DNA of 33,215 nt. Origin: Anaerolineaceae bacterium. GTDB taxonomy: Bacteria > Chloroflexota > Anaerolineae > Anaerolineales > Villigracilaceae. The notes under the pieces were generated by a model. That model did no database searches. It was given only the letters and a program-made list of their open reading frames with translations, and had not been told where the DNA came from. A program made the position numbers and the translations under genes. The stretch covers positions 1 through 33,215 of the forward strand of contig VFJR01000114.1 of NCBI GenBank assembly GCA_009885945.1, written 5' to 3'. Positions 21,998 through 30,643 of this stretch are shown here, one piece after another; position 1 is the stretch's first letter, and every line of letters begins with the position of its first letter.

Positions 21998-23206
21998 ATG
22001 TTAAAAAAAACAATATCAGATGTGTTGGTTTGGATGAGTTGGGTAAAACCTGCACAAAACGAAATCACCCGCCTGCGCACTTCAATCGGCATTATATCAA
22101 CGATGATGGGAATTTTCTTTTCTGCTGCGGCTGGTATTCCAGTTTATTTAAATGGAGAGCCAGTAGCAGGGCTGACGTTTTTCGCTTTAACGATCTGGCT
22201 ATTTTTAGGAATGTTGCTTTTTGCTTACAAGGAAGATCGTCTTTCAACCTGGGTGTATTTTGATTTCATTGGTCTCATTGTTACAAACCTTGTTGGCACA
22301 ATCTTGCTGGGCGGCTTACAAAGCTCGGGCTTGCTCATCATTTGGACATTACTTACGCCTTTGTTTGCACCGATCTTACTTTCACCTCGGCAAACGATCT
22401 ATTGGGGTCTGGTATTTTTTACCATGCTGATCGTAACAGCTTACATGCCAGATATGCTTGGGCAAGTTAGCTCACTGCCAGCTAGTATGCAAAAAACACT
22501 AACCTTATTTAATGTCAGTGGTATTTCTTTTTTCGTTTTAGTGATCGTGCATCTTTTTGTGACTCAACGAAATCAATATCAAGAACGTTCAGATAGTTTA
22601 TTGCTAAATATTTTGCCTCAAGAAATTGCGGATATTCTGCGGAATGAAAAACATATCATCGCGGACGCATTTGATAATGCCAGTATTTTATTTGCAGATG
22701 TGGTTAATTTCACGCCCATGTCAGCGAAGTTGTCGCCGGTTGAATTGGTGGAACTGCTTAATGAAGTTTTTTCTCATTTTGATGCACTTGTTGAAAAGCA
22801 TAATTTAGAGAAAATAAAAACCATCGGTGATTGTTATATGGCTGCAAGTGGAATCCCGCGAACGCGGGCGGATCACGCGCAGGCAATTACGAAAATGGCA
22901 TTGAATATATTGGAGTATGTGCAAACTCATGATTTCAACGGACATAGGCTTGCCTTTCGCATAGGTATTAATTCGGGACCTGTTATCGCAGGTGTGATCG
23001 GCCAGAAAAAGTTTGCATATGATTTGTGGGGAGATGCAGTTAACACTGCCAGCCGCATGGAATCGCAGGGCGCAAGCAACATAGTTCAAATTACGCGCAG
23101 TACCTATGAATTGATCCAGAATGAATTTGTTTGCGAACCCCAAAAATCACTTCATGTAAAAGGAAAAGGGGAAATGGAAGTTTGGCATGTAATCAAGGAG
23201 AAATAA
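21998..23206 (+). CDS. Membrane-bound class III adenylate cyclase
   Basis: A 402-residue protein. Five or six hydrophobic segments (about residues 28-190) are followed by a class III cyclase domain (about 220-400). The catalytic features are intact. Metal-binding Asp residues lie in LFADVVNFT (about 229-237) and IGDCYMAAS. The base-selecting Lys is in EKIKTIGD and its partner Asp in AYDLWGD, the pair that selects ATP over GTP. The transition-state Asn and Arg are in NTASRMES. The product is therefore predicted to be cAMP. The layout matches adenylate cyclases with a simple membrane anchor. The start is 37 bases after E2, with a weak ribosome binding site. Confidence 0.9.
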   Translation: MLKKTISDVLVWMSWVKPAQNEITRLRTSIGIISTMMGIFFSAAAGIPVYLNGEPVAGLTFFALTIWLFLGMLLFAYKEDRLSTWVYFDFIGLIVTNLVGTILLGGLQSSGLLIIWTLLTPLFAPILLSPRQTIYWGLVFFTMLIVTAYMPDMLGQVSSLPASMQKTLTLFNVSGISFFVLVIVHLFVTQRNQYQERSDSLLLNILPQEIADILRNEKHIIADAFDNASILFADVVNFTPMSAKLSPVELVELLNEVFSHFDALVEKHNLEKIKTIGDCYMAASGIPRTRADHAQAITKMALNILEYVQTHDFNGHRLAFRIGINSGPVIAGVIGQKKFAYDLWGDAVNTASRMESQGASNIVQITRSTYELIQNEFVCEPQKSLHVKGKGEMEVWHVIKEK

Positions 23207-23207
23207 A

Positions 23208-23678
23208 GTGACTGAAAATAATAAAGACCACGCTGATGTAAAAATTCACCCGCCTATATTGACTTTTATATTTCTGGTCATCGCATATGCGGCGAAATGG
23301 TCAATAGCCCTCCCGTTTCAAACACCTGATAACGCGCACATCATCGGCTATATTTCAATAGCCATCAGCTTCTTTTTAGCTTTAAGTGCGTTTTTAGAAT
23401 TTAGAAAGGCAAAGACGACCGTCCTGCCTCATGGAAGTGTATCCAGTATTATCAGTTCAGGTATTTTTCGCTTCACGCGCAACCCAATTTATTTAGGTTT
23501 TGTATTAATGGTAATTGGATTCCCATTAATCTCAGGCACACTTTGGGGATTGATTATTGCGCCTGCGTTTATTTATTTTATGAACAGCCTTGTGATCGAG
23601 CACGAAGAGGCATATCTGGAGAAAAAATTCGGGGATGTATATATCAGCTATAAGCGCAAAGTGAGGCGCTGGTTGTAA
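23208..23678 (+). CDS. Isoprenylcysteine carboxyl methyltransferase-like membrane protein
   Basis: A 156-residue protein with three to four membrane segments (LTFIFLVIAYAAKW, IIGYISIAISFFLALSAFL, FVLMVIGFPLISG, LWGLIIAPAFIYFM). The family's SAM-binding core is present: RFTRNPIYLGFV and EHEEAYLEKKFGDVYISYK with the terminal VRRW. Bacterial members are rarely characterised and the methyl acceptor is unknown. The GTG start is one base after the cyclase stop and is backed by AAGGAG, so it is coupled to the cyclase. It directly precedes the nonribosomal peptide genes and could tailor their product, but that is only proximity. Confidence 0.8.
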   Translation: MTENNKDHADVKIHPPILTFIFLVIAYAAKWSIALPFQTPDNAHIIGYISIAISFFLALSAFLEFRKAKTTVLPHGSVSSIISSGIFRFTRNPIYLGFVLMVIGFPLISGTLWGLIIAPAFIYFMNSLVIEHEEAYLEKKFGDVYISYKRKVRRWL

Positions 23679-23698
23679 TCATCATTGGCAGTCGACAT

Positions 23699-25501
23699 AT
23701 GAAACCTGACTTAATTATTAATAGCATTCATGAATTTTCCCTCAGAAATCCAAAAGCTGAAGCGATCCTTGCTCCTGAACGATCTGCTCTAAATTATGCT
23801 TCTCTGTACAAGCAGGTTTGCGAAATTGCACTGGCTTTGAATCATATCCAAATTAATCAAGATTCGCGAATTGCTGTGGTGCTTCCAAATGGACCTGAAA
23901 CGGCAGTTTGTTTTTTAGCCGTTTCTTCTGTTTGTGTGTGTGCTCCCTTAAACCCTGCTTACACAGCAGATGAATATAAATTTTACCTAGCCGATTTAAA
24001 GCCCAATGCGATTATTCTTTTAGCTAATAGTCAAACCCCCGCACGCTCGGTTGCAGAGAAACTGGGGATTCAAATTATTGATCTTTCCCTTGACCCAAGT
24101 GACTCGGCAGGCGTTTTCAAGCTGTCCACGAATCAACCAAGCAACTATTTAGACGCGCCTATCTTTGGTGATTTGGATAAAACAGCATTGATCTTGCATA
24201 CATCTGGCACAACTTCACGTCCAAAAATAGTGCCGCTGACCCGCCGCAATATTTTTTATTCCATGCAAAACATCGCTCAAACGTACGATCTTAGTTCCGG
24301 TGATCGCGTTTTAAATATAATGCCGCTCTTTCATATTCATGGATTAATCGGTGCGCTTTCTTCAACCTTATTTTCAGGCGGCAGTGTAATATGCGCGCCG
24401 GGTTTGAACATGGATAAAATTTTAGACTGGCTGATTGAATATCAACCGACTTGGTATACAGCCGTGCCTACCATGCATCAGGCAATTGTGGAGCAGGCGC
24501 GCCAACATCCTGAGAAATCATCAAATATAAAATTACGTTTTATTCGTTCTAGTTCGTCGGCTTTATCGCCCGCTGTGGCTATTGATTTGGAAAAAACGTT
24601 CAATACGCCTGTTTTAGAAGCGTATGGCATGACCGAAGCCGCGCATCAAATGTCTAGCAATCCGCTTCTGCCGCGCTTGCATAAATTTGGCTCAGTGGGA
24701 ATGCAAACAGGCACAACTCAAATTGTTGTTCTTGATGAAGACGGGAATCAACTTTCAGCAAATATTGTTGGCGAGATTTGCATTCGCGGCGAAAATGTAA
24801 TGAGCGGGTATGAGAATAATCCCGAAGCCAATGCCAGCGCTTTTATCAATGGTTGGCTGAGAACTGGTGATTTGGGGTATCTTGATCAAGATGGATATTT
24901 ATTTATTCATGGACGTTCCAAAGAAATGATCAATCGTGGCGGAGAGAAAATAAGTCCGCGTGAAATTGATGATGTTGTCTTGCAACATCCATCTGTCAAA
25001 CAGGCAGTGGCGTTTGCAGTGCCGCACTCAACGCTTGGAGAGGATATTGCTGTTGCGGTTGTCTTAAGAGAGGCTTGTCAGCTATCAGTACATGATTTGC
25101 GTATGTTCGTTGCGGATAAGTTATCAGAGTTCAAGGTTCCGCGGCAAATTGTCTTTTTAGATGAAATTCCAAAAGGACCCACAGGAAAAATTCAGCGCAT
25201 TGGGCTGGCAGAAAAATTGAGCGCCCAATTGCAAAAAACATCATCCTACCTGAATGACAATAGTATGCCGAGCAACCAATTTGAAGCAGATCTTTTGATG
25301 ATCTGGCAAGAAATTTTAGGAAATACATCTATTGGCGTTCACGACGATTTTATATCGGTAGGCGGTGATTCTCTACGCGCGGCACAAGTTTTGGCAAAGG
25401 TTAATAAACTTTATTCCATTAAATTAACCATGCGCGACCTGTTTGATACTTCTTCAATAACAGACCTTGCTGGCTTACTGAAAAAAATCGATGAAAAATA
25501 A
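23699..25501 (+). CDS. Acyl-adenylating ligase fused to a carrier domain (loading module)
   Basis: A 600-residue two-domain protein. Residues about 1-515 form an ANL-superfamily ligase: LHTSGTTSRPKIVPLTRRNI (P-loop, about 165-184), PLFHIHGL, YTAVPTMHQ, EAYGMTEAAHQMSSNPL, GWLRTGDLGYLDQDG, and the late catalytic Lys in PKGPTGKIQR. From memory these match oxalyl-CoA synthetase (AAE3)-type ligases better than standard NRPS adenylation domains. Residues about 520-598 form a phosphopantetheine carrier (FISVGGDSLRAAQVL, Ser near 557). The enzyme would activate a small carboxylic acid and load its own carrier, starting the assembly line. The last 11 bases overlap the next gene. Confidence 0.88.
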   Translation: MKPDLIINSIHEFSLRNPKAEAILAPERSALNYASLYKQVCEIALALNHIQINQDSRIAVVLPNGPETAVCFLAVSSVCVCAPLNPAYTADEYKFYLADLKPNAIILLANSQTPARSVAEKLGIQIIDLSLDPSDSAGVFKLSTNQPSNYLDAPIFGDLDKTALILHTSGTTSRPKIVPLTRRNIFYSMQNIAQTYDLSSGDRVLNIMPLFHIHGLIGALSSTLFSGGSVICAPGLNMDKILDWLIEYQPTWYTAVPTMHQAIVEQARQHPEKSSNIKLRFIRSSSSALSPAVAIDLEKTFNTPVLEAYGMTEAAHQMSSNPLLPRLHKFGSVGMQTGTTQIVVLDEDGNQLSANIVGEICIRGENVMSGYENNPEANASAFINGWLRTGDLGYLDQDGYLFIHGRSKEMINRGGEKISPREIDDVVLQHPSVKQAVAFAVPHSTLGEDIAVAVVLREACQLSVHDLRMFVADKLSEFKVPRQIVFLDEIPKGPTGKIQRIGLAEKLSAQLQKTSSYLNDNSMPSNQFEADLLMIWQEILGNTSIGVHDDFISVGGDSLRAAQVLAKVNKLYSIKLTMRDLFDTSSITDLAGLLKKIDEK

Positions 25502-28500
25502 TACGCTGGCGCTTTCCTTTGCGCAAGAAAGCTTTTGGATGCTTCATCAAATGGAGCCTCATAATACAGCATATAACGATGTTCTAGTACTGCGCTTGCA
25601 TGGTGAGTTGAAGATTAATATTTTGGAAGAATCTTTAAATCGGTTGCTTCAACGGCATGAAATTCTTCGTACAACTTATTTCTTAACTGAAGATGGTCCG
25701 CGCCAGCAGATTGCACCTTTTAGGCGCATGATTTTGCCTGTTAAAGAAGTTTCAGCAATTCATGCAGTAGGAAATGAAAACGAAGGGCTTGATTTTGCGC
25801 TTGCGCAATGTTATCGTTCTTTTGATCTTTTGCACGGTCCCGTTTTTCGTTTCGGCTTGGTGCGTTTTACAAGTGAGCATTTCTTGTTTTATTTTTCAGC
25901 TTGCCATATTGTCTTTGATGGATGGTCGAAAAATATAATATTGAAAGAATTATCGTTAATATATAACGCCCTCCGTCAAGGTGTTGCTCCAAACTTGCCT
26001 GAGGTAGTTCCTTATATTGAATACATCCATTGGCAAAACAATTGGGTTAAATCTGAAAATTACCAGCAAAACCGCGTCTTTTGGAAGCAACAATTTGAGG
26101 GCGGCTTGCCTCAGCTTAATATGCCGCTTGATCATCCCCGTCCGCGGCAATCTAAGCGTATTGGCAGGCGTTATTCATTTAACATCCCATCTCAAACTGT
26201 AGCTAAAATTCACGACGTTTGCAAGCGGCATCGTCTTTCGTTATTTAATTTCCTTGCTGCGGCTTATCATATTTTATTAGCGCGTTATACCGCTCAAAAT
26301 GAAATTTCAGTAGGATGTGTATTTTCCACCCGCTGGCATGTTGACATGCCGGTAAATTTTAGAAACACAGTTGGCGCTTTTGTAAACACACTTCCATTGT
26401 ATATTAATTTAAAAGATAATCCGACTGTCCGCCAAGTGCTTATTCGCACAAAAGACAACCTAATCGATGCCCTTCAATCTCAGGCATATCCGTATTACCA
26501 CCTTGTTGCAGAGATACGGCAGAATGACCGCTACAATAACAATACAGGGCTCAACGCAAGAATCAATATGCAAGGCTTCTCGAATGCATTTTATGAAATT
26601 GAAAATTTAAAAATAGAAGAAGTTTTTATTGATGAGCCAGGCTCTTACACAGATATTTTGTTTGAGATCGCAGAAGAAAGCGAAAACCTTGTTTGTGCAA
26701 TTCGTTATGACCTGGAACTTTTTGAAACTGAAACAATTGTGCATTTTACAGAAAATTTGCAAAATATTATTGACCTAATGCTTTTGGATGAAGAAGCAAG
26801 TGTTAACTCACTTCAAATAATACCTGCCAAAGAAAGACAACGCATCTTAGATTTTAATCCGCCCGCCTCAAACTACCCCTCAACCTGCCTCCACGACCTG
26901 ATCCAATCCCAAGCCGACTCATTTCCTCAGCTTGTAGCCGCCTCTTGTAACGGCGACCAAATTACGTATCAAGAATTGACGCGCCGCGCAGATGTTTTAG
27001 CGCGCAGGCTGTATTCATTTCTCAACAATACCAAAGCAATCATCGCGTTTTATTTGCCGCGTGGGATTGATTTGCTGGTTGCTCAGTTGGCAATCCTTAA
27101 AGCTGGTTCTGCTTACCTGCCGTTGGATATCACTTATCCCAAAGAGCGTACTCGTTTTATGCTGGAAGATGCCAAGCCTGCTTTGATTCTCACGTTGTCA
27201 TCCAAGCTCACTGAGATTCCTGCGGGTTTTCCTGTATTGTGCCTTGATAACGATCTGCCTGAAAGCGTAGACTCTCCGTTACCAAAAACCACAGCAGATG
27301 ATTTAGCTTATGTTCTTTACACATCTGGCTCTACAGGACAGCCAAAAGGCTCGCTTATTTATCATCGCGGCGCAGTGAATTATATTGAAGATATGATTCA
27401 CTCACGCAATCTCAAACCCGCTGAAAAGGTCTTGAATTTCACGTCTTTTTCATTTGATCCATCTGTGCGCAGTTCGTTGGGTGTGCTTGCTTTTGGCGGC
27501 ACGATTCTTTTAATGGATGATGACAAAATGCGTTCTCCGTCAGAAATTCTTCTTTCTGCGATCATTGAACAAAAAACACAGGTGATAGTGAGCGTTGTGC
27601 CAACTATGCTGCGCGCGCTATCTGATTTTGCCATTGAGATTGGAGCTTTCGATCACGAATTGAGATTGATCATGGTGAGCGGGGAGGTGTTAACCGTTTC
27701 TGATGTGCAGAAGGCGCGTCTGGCATTTGGTGCAAATATTGAAATTGTGAATCAATATGGTCCAACAGAATGCTCTATGATTACAACAACATTTAATGTT
27801 CCAGAAGAAATTCCAAGCGAATGGGCTGGAGTTCCAATTGGCATGCCGATTCGCAATACGCAGGTTTATATTTTGGATTCACATCTTCAGCTTGTACCTT
27901 GTGGAGTCATTGGCGAAATTTGCATCGGCGGCGCAGGGGTTGGCGGAGGATACCTTAATCATCCAGAACTCACCGCAGAAAAATTTGTAAAAAACCCTTT
28001 TTCGAGCAGTGCGCAAGAAAATATCTATCGAACAGGCGACTTGGGCAAGAACCTGCAAGATGGAACCATTCTCTATCTTGGACGAATGGACGCGCAGGTA
28101 AAATTTCACGGGCACCGTGTTGAATTGGGCGAAATCGAAAATGTATTAAAAAAACATTTGGGTATTCGAGAAGCTGTGGTGTTGCTTGAAAACGAAAATG
28201 AACCAAATGTTTTAATGGTCGCTTATCTAACTCTTATTTCTGGGTCTACAGCGCCTTCAGATATACGAGAGTATCTTGCTCAATATTTGCCGAACTACAT
28301 GATTCCATCTATCTTTATTGCTGTCGAAAAATTTCCCCTGACGCTTAATCATAAGATTGACCGCATCGCTTTATCTCAAACCCCAATTAATATTCCAGAA
28401 AAAAAATATGTGCCGCCGTCCAATGAAATTGAGGAAAAGCTGATGAAAATTTGGAAGCAGATCATGAAGCTTGAAAAGATTAGCGTCACCGATAATTTTT

Positions 28501-29495
28501 TTGACCTAGGTGGGCATTCTTTGGCGGCTGTCAAGATAGTAGCGTTAATTGAAAAAAAATTCCCGCAGAAAATTTCACTTGTTACATTGTTAAATGCGCC
28601 TACGATCAGACAGCAGGCAGAGATATTATTAACTGAAAAAATAAAACAAAATAATCCAATTATTGTTCCGGTTCAAAAGGGCAGCGATGCTCAGCCGCCT
28701 TTGTTTTGCCTGACAGGCAAAGGTGGAAATCCAATGCGTTTTTTTAATTTGATTAAGTATTTAAGCAAGGATCAGCCTGTATATTATTTCCGTTCGGAGG
28801 GTTTGCTGCTTGGGGAAAATATTAATAGCAGTGTTGAGGGGATAGCCTTGAATTATGTGCAGGAGGTAAAAAAAATATACCCGCTAGGTCCTTATTTTTT
28901 TCTTGGAGAATCGGGTGGCGGGTTGGTTGCCTACGAAATGGCGCAGCGATTGCATCAATTTGGAGACGAGATTGGCTTTTTAGGATTGCTCGATACTTTT
29001 GTTTGGGCGTATATGCATCAAGCAAAAACAGCAGTGCCTTACTGGCTGATTATTTTTAGAAAACATTTGCAAACATTAATCAGCGGCGGTCTGGGCGGCT
29101 TGTGGATGTATGTCGCTTACTATATTGGGCTGTGGCGTTATAAAATATACAGGTTGAAAACACGACTTGACAAGCAATGGATGCAATTTAGATATCAAAA
29201 TATTATGCAAACCTCCGAGCTTGTTGAAGTAGCCAACATAAAAGCAAACAGATCTTATATCCCTCAACATTACCCTGGTTCAGTTCATTTTTTTCACGCG
29301 GCGCTTCAAGCAAAATACGAGAATAATACAAATCACAATGGCTGGGATGAGCTTGCTTTAACTGGGTTAACTACTCATTCTTTGGAGTGCTATCATGGCA
29401 ATCTTTTGTTTGAACCCTTTATTCGGAAAGTTGCTCAGATTTTAAATCAGGAATTGAGAAATAATAATTCACGCAAGAATATGAAAGCTGTATAA
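25491..29495 (+). CDS. Nonribosomal peptide synthetase, C-A-T-TE
   Basis: A 1334-residue single-module NRPS. The condensation domain (about 5-440) has CHIVFDG (138-144) in place of HHxxxDG; the catalytic second His is kept and the first is Cys. The adenylation domain (about 460-960) has LYTSGSTGQPKGS, FDPSVRSSLG, NQYGPTECS and GRMDAQVKFHGHRVELGEIE. By eye the pocket residues read D-P-R-S-M-S-Q-M-I, a code I do not recognise; the Asp suggests an alpha-amino acid. The carrier is at about 985-1050 (DNFFDLGGHSL). The thioesterase (about 1060-1325) has GESGG for its nucleophile and a late His in CYHGN. It would join the upstream acyl group to one amino acid and release the product. No epimerase or methyltransferase domain is present. 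Confidence 0.93.
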   Translation: MKNNTLALSFAQESFWMLHQMEPHNTAYNDVLVLRLHGELKINILEESLNRLLQRHEILRTTYFLTEDGPRQQIAPFRRMILPVKEVSAIHAVGNENEGLDFALAQCYRSFDLLHGPVFRFGLVRFTSEHFLFYFSACHIVFDGWSKNIILKELSLIYNALRQGVAPNLPEVVPYIEYIHWQNNWVKSENYQQNRVFWKQQFEGGLPQLNMPLDHPRPRQSKRIGRRYSFNIPSQTVAKIHDVCKRHRLSLFNFLAAAYHILLARYTAQNEISVGCVFSTRWHVDMPVNFRNTVGAFVNTLPLYINLKDNPTVRQVLIRTKDNLIDALQSQAYPYYHLVAEIRQNDRYNNNTGLNARINMQGFSNAFYEIENLKIEEVFIDEPGSYTDILFEIAEESENLVCAIRYDLELFETETIVHFTENLQNIIDLMLLDEEASVNSLQIIPAKERQRILDFNPPASNYPSTCLHDLIQSQADSFPQLVAASCNGDQITYQELTRRADVLARRLYSFLNNTKAIIAFYLPRGIDLLVAQLAILKAGSAYLPLDITYPKERTRFMLEDAKPALILTLSSKLTEIPAGFPVLCLDNDLPESVDSPLPKTTADDLAYVLYTSGSTGQPKGSLIYHRGAVNYIEDMIHSRNLKPAEKVLNFTSFSFDPSVRSSLGVLAFGGTILLMDDDKMRSPSEILLSAIIEQKTQVIVSVVPTMLRALSDFAIEIGAFDHELRLIMVSGEVLTVSDVQKARLAFGANIEIVNQYGPTECSMITTTFNVPEEIPSEWAGVPIGMPIRNTQVYILDSHLQLVPCGVIGEICIGGAGVGGGYLNHPELTAEKFVKNPFSSSAQENIYRTGDLGKNLQDGTILYLGRMDAQVKFHGHRVELGEIENVLKKHLGIREAVVLLENENEPNVLMVAYLTLISGSTAPSDIREYLAQYLPNYMIPSIFIAVEKFPLTLNHKIDRIALSQTPINIPEKKYVPPSNEIEEKLMKIWKQIMKLEKISVTDNFFDLGGHSLAAVKIVALIEKKFPQKISLVTLLNAPTIRQQAEILLTEKIKQNNPIIVPVQKGSDAQPPLFCLTGKGGNPMRFFNLIKYLSKDQPVYYFRSEGLLLGENINSSVEGIALNYVQEVKKIYPLGPYFFLGESGGGLVAYEMAQRLHQFGDEIGFLGLLDTFVWAYMHQAKTAVPYWLIIFRKHLQTLISGGLGGLWMYVAYYIGLWRYKIYRLKTRLDKQWMQFRYQNIMQTSELVEVANIKANRSYIPQHYPGSVHFFHAALQAKYENNTNHNGWDELALTGLTTHSLECYHGNLLFEPFIRKVAQILNQELRNNNSRKNMKAV
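28396..28529 (+). repeat. Carrier-domain segment duplicated at 29554-29687 (copy 1)
   Basis: This 134-base stretch, covering the linker and Ser motif of the NRPS carrier, aligns without gaps to 29554-29687 with roughly 85% identity by eye. Similarity drops sharply just after it. Confidence 0.8.
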
Positions 29496-29528
29496 TAGTT
29501 TAAGCTAATTAAAAAAGAGGAATATATT

Positions 29529-30611
29529 ATGACCGCCCAAATCATTGAGGTTTCAGAAAAAACATATGTGCCGCCGCCCAATGAAATTGAGCAAAAGCTG
29601 GAGAAAATTTGGAAACAAGTAATGAAGATTGAAAGGATTAGTGTCACCGATAATTTTTTTGACCTGGGCGGGGATTCTTTGTTAGCTATTCAGTTGTTAT
29701 TCAAAATTAAGAAAATATTTAACTGCGATATTCCTTATGTTTCACTGCTAGAATATCCTACCATCACAGAAATCGCCAATCTTATCGAAAACAAGATGCG
29801 GTTTTTGATGCTTGAGCAAACTATTATGCCTGTGCAGCCGTTGGGAAATAATCCTCCAATTTTTTGGATTCCATCAGGGTTTGGTGTTGATCTTTATGTT
29901 CAAGGCATGGCAAAATATATGGCACCGGATCAACCTTTGTACCTATTATCAATTCCCAAGCCGGAACGCGGCGATATTTTATTAATTCCTGAGCTTGCAA
30001 AAATATACGCTGGTGAAATTATGAAGTTTCGACCGCAGGGTCTTTATTATCTTGCTGGACATTCCAATGGCGGGACAATTGCCTGTGAAACCGCAAATCA
30101 ACTGGACTTAAACGGTGGGCAGATAGGCTGGGTTAGCATTCTTGATACATCTGCTCCGAATCAAGCGCCATTAGGCTGGTTTGAATTATTCGGGCTATTT
30201 TTTATTAATTTGCGCGACCTTGGTTTTATTCGCGCACTGAAAGATATGCGGCGTAATATTTTCGTAATCATTTCGATGTTAATTCTCAAGCCTAAATGGT
30301 TGCAAAGCAAAATAATCCGAGATAGAAAAATCCCATTTTTCGATTTATTGGAAATGCGCCAAGCCGCCTACGTTAAAAACGTTTTTGTAGGACGCTTATA
30401 TCAACCACATCCTTTTCTTTTTAAGTTATTGCTTTTTGAAGCAAAAGGCTTCCGTCGCTATCATCTTTCCGACCATACAAAAGGCTGGGAAAAATTTTCG
30501 ACAGTACAGATTAAGCGTTTTGAGATGCATGGTGATCATGTCAGTATTATGGAAGAGCCGCATATTGCCAAGTTGGCACAAGTGATGTGTGCAGAAATTA
30601 AAAGTAAATAA
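29529..30611 (+). CDS. Carrier-thioesterase didomain protein
   Basis: A 360-residue protein. Residues about 10-90 form a carrier (DNFFDLGGDSLLAIQLL, Ser near 50). Residues about 105-355 form a type I thioesterase with AGHSNGG (nucleophile near 178), LDTSAP and HGDHVSIM with the catalytic His. A hydrophobic lid-like segment (ELFGLFFINL, NIFVIISMLILKP) may touch the membrane. There is no adenylation domain, so the carrier must be loaded by another protein or receive the chain from the NRPS. The N-terminus MTAQIIE mirrors the folD start MPAQIID, and the carrier segment is nearly copied from the NRPS next door. The ribosome binding site AGAGGAA is clear. It could be a second release, transfer or proofreading step. 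Confidence 0.88.
   Translation: MTAQIIEVSEKTYVPPPNEIEQKLEKIWKQVMKIERISVTDNFFDLGGDSLLAIQLLFKIKKIFNCDIPYVSLLEYPTITEIANLIENKMRFLMLEQTIMPVQPLGNNPPIFWIPSGFGVDLYVQGMAKYMAPDQPLYLLSIPKPERGDILLIPELAKIYAGEIMKFRPQGLYYLAGHSNGGTIACETANQLDLNGGQIGWVSILDTSAPNQAPLGWFELFGLFFINLRDLGFIRALKDMRRNIFVIISMLILKPKWLQSKIIRDRKIPFFDLLEMRQAAYVKNVFVGRLYQPHPFLFKLLLFEAKGFRRYHLSDHTKGWEKFSTVQIKRFEMHGDHVSIMEEPHIAKLAQVMCAEIKSK
29554..29687 (+). repeat. Carrier-domain segment duplicated from 28396-28529 (copy 2)
   Basis: Ungapped partner of copy 1. It begins 10 bases after the folD-like stretch near the gene start and ends just past the phosphopantetheine Ser. Confidence 0.8.
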
Positions 30612-30643
30612 CAAAGTTGTTTAATTCTTAAAGGAGATAAATC

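Noticed and set aside
23208-23678. Dedicated O-methyltransferase of the peptide cluster
   Set aside because: It is coupled to the cyclase gene rather than to the peptide genes, and its family acts on membrane or unknown acceptors. Proximity alone is not evidence.
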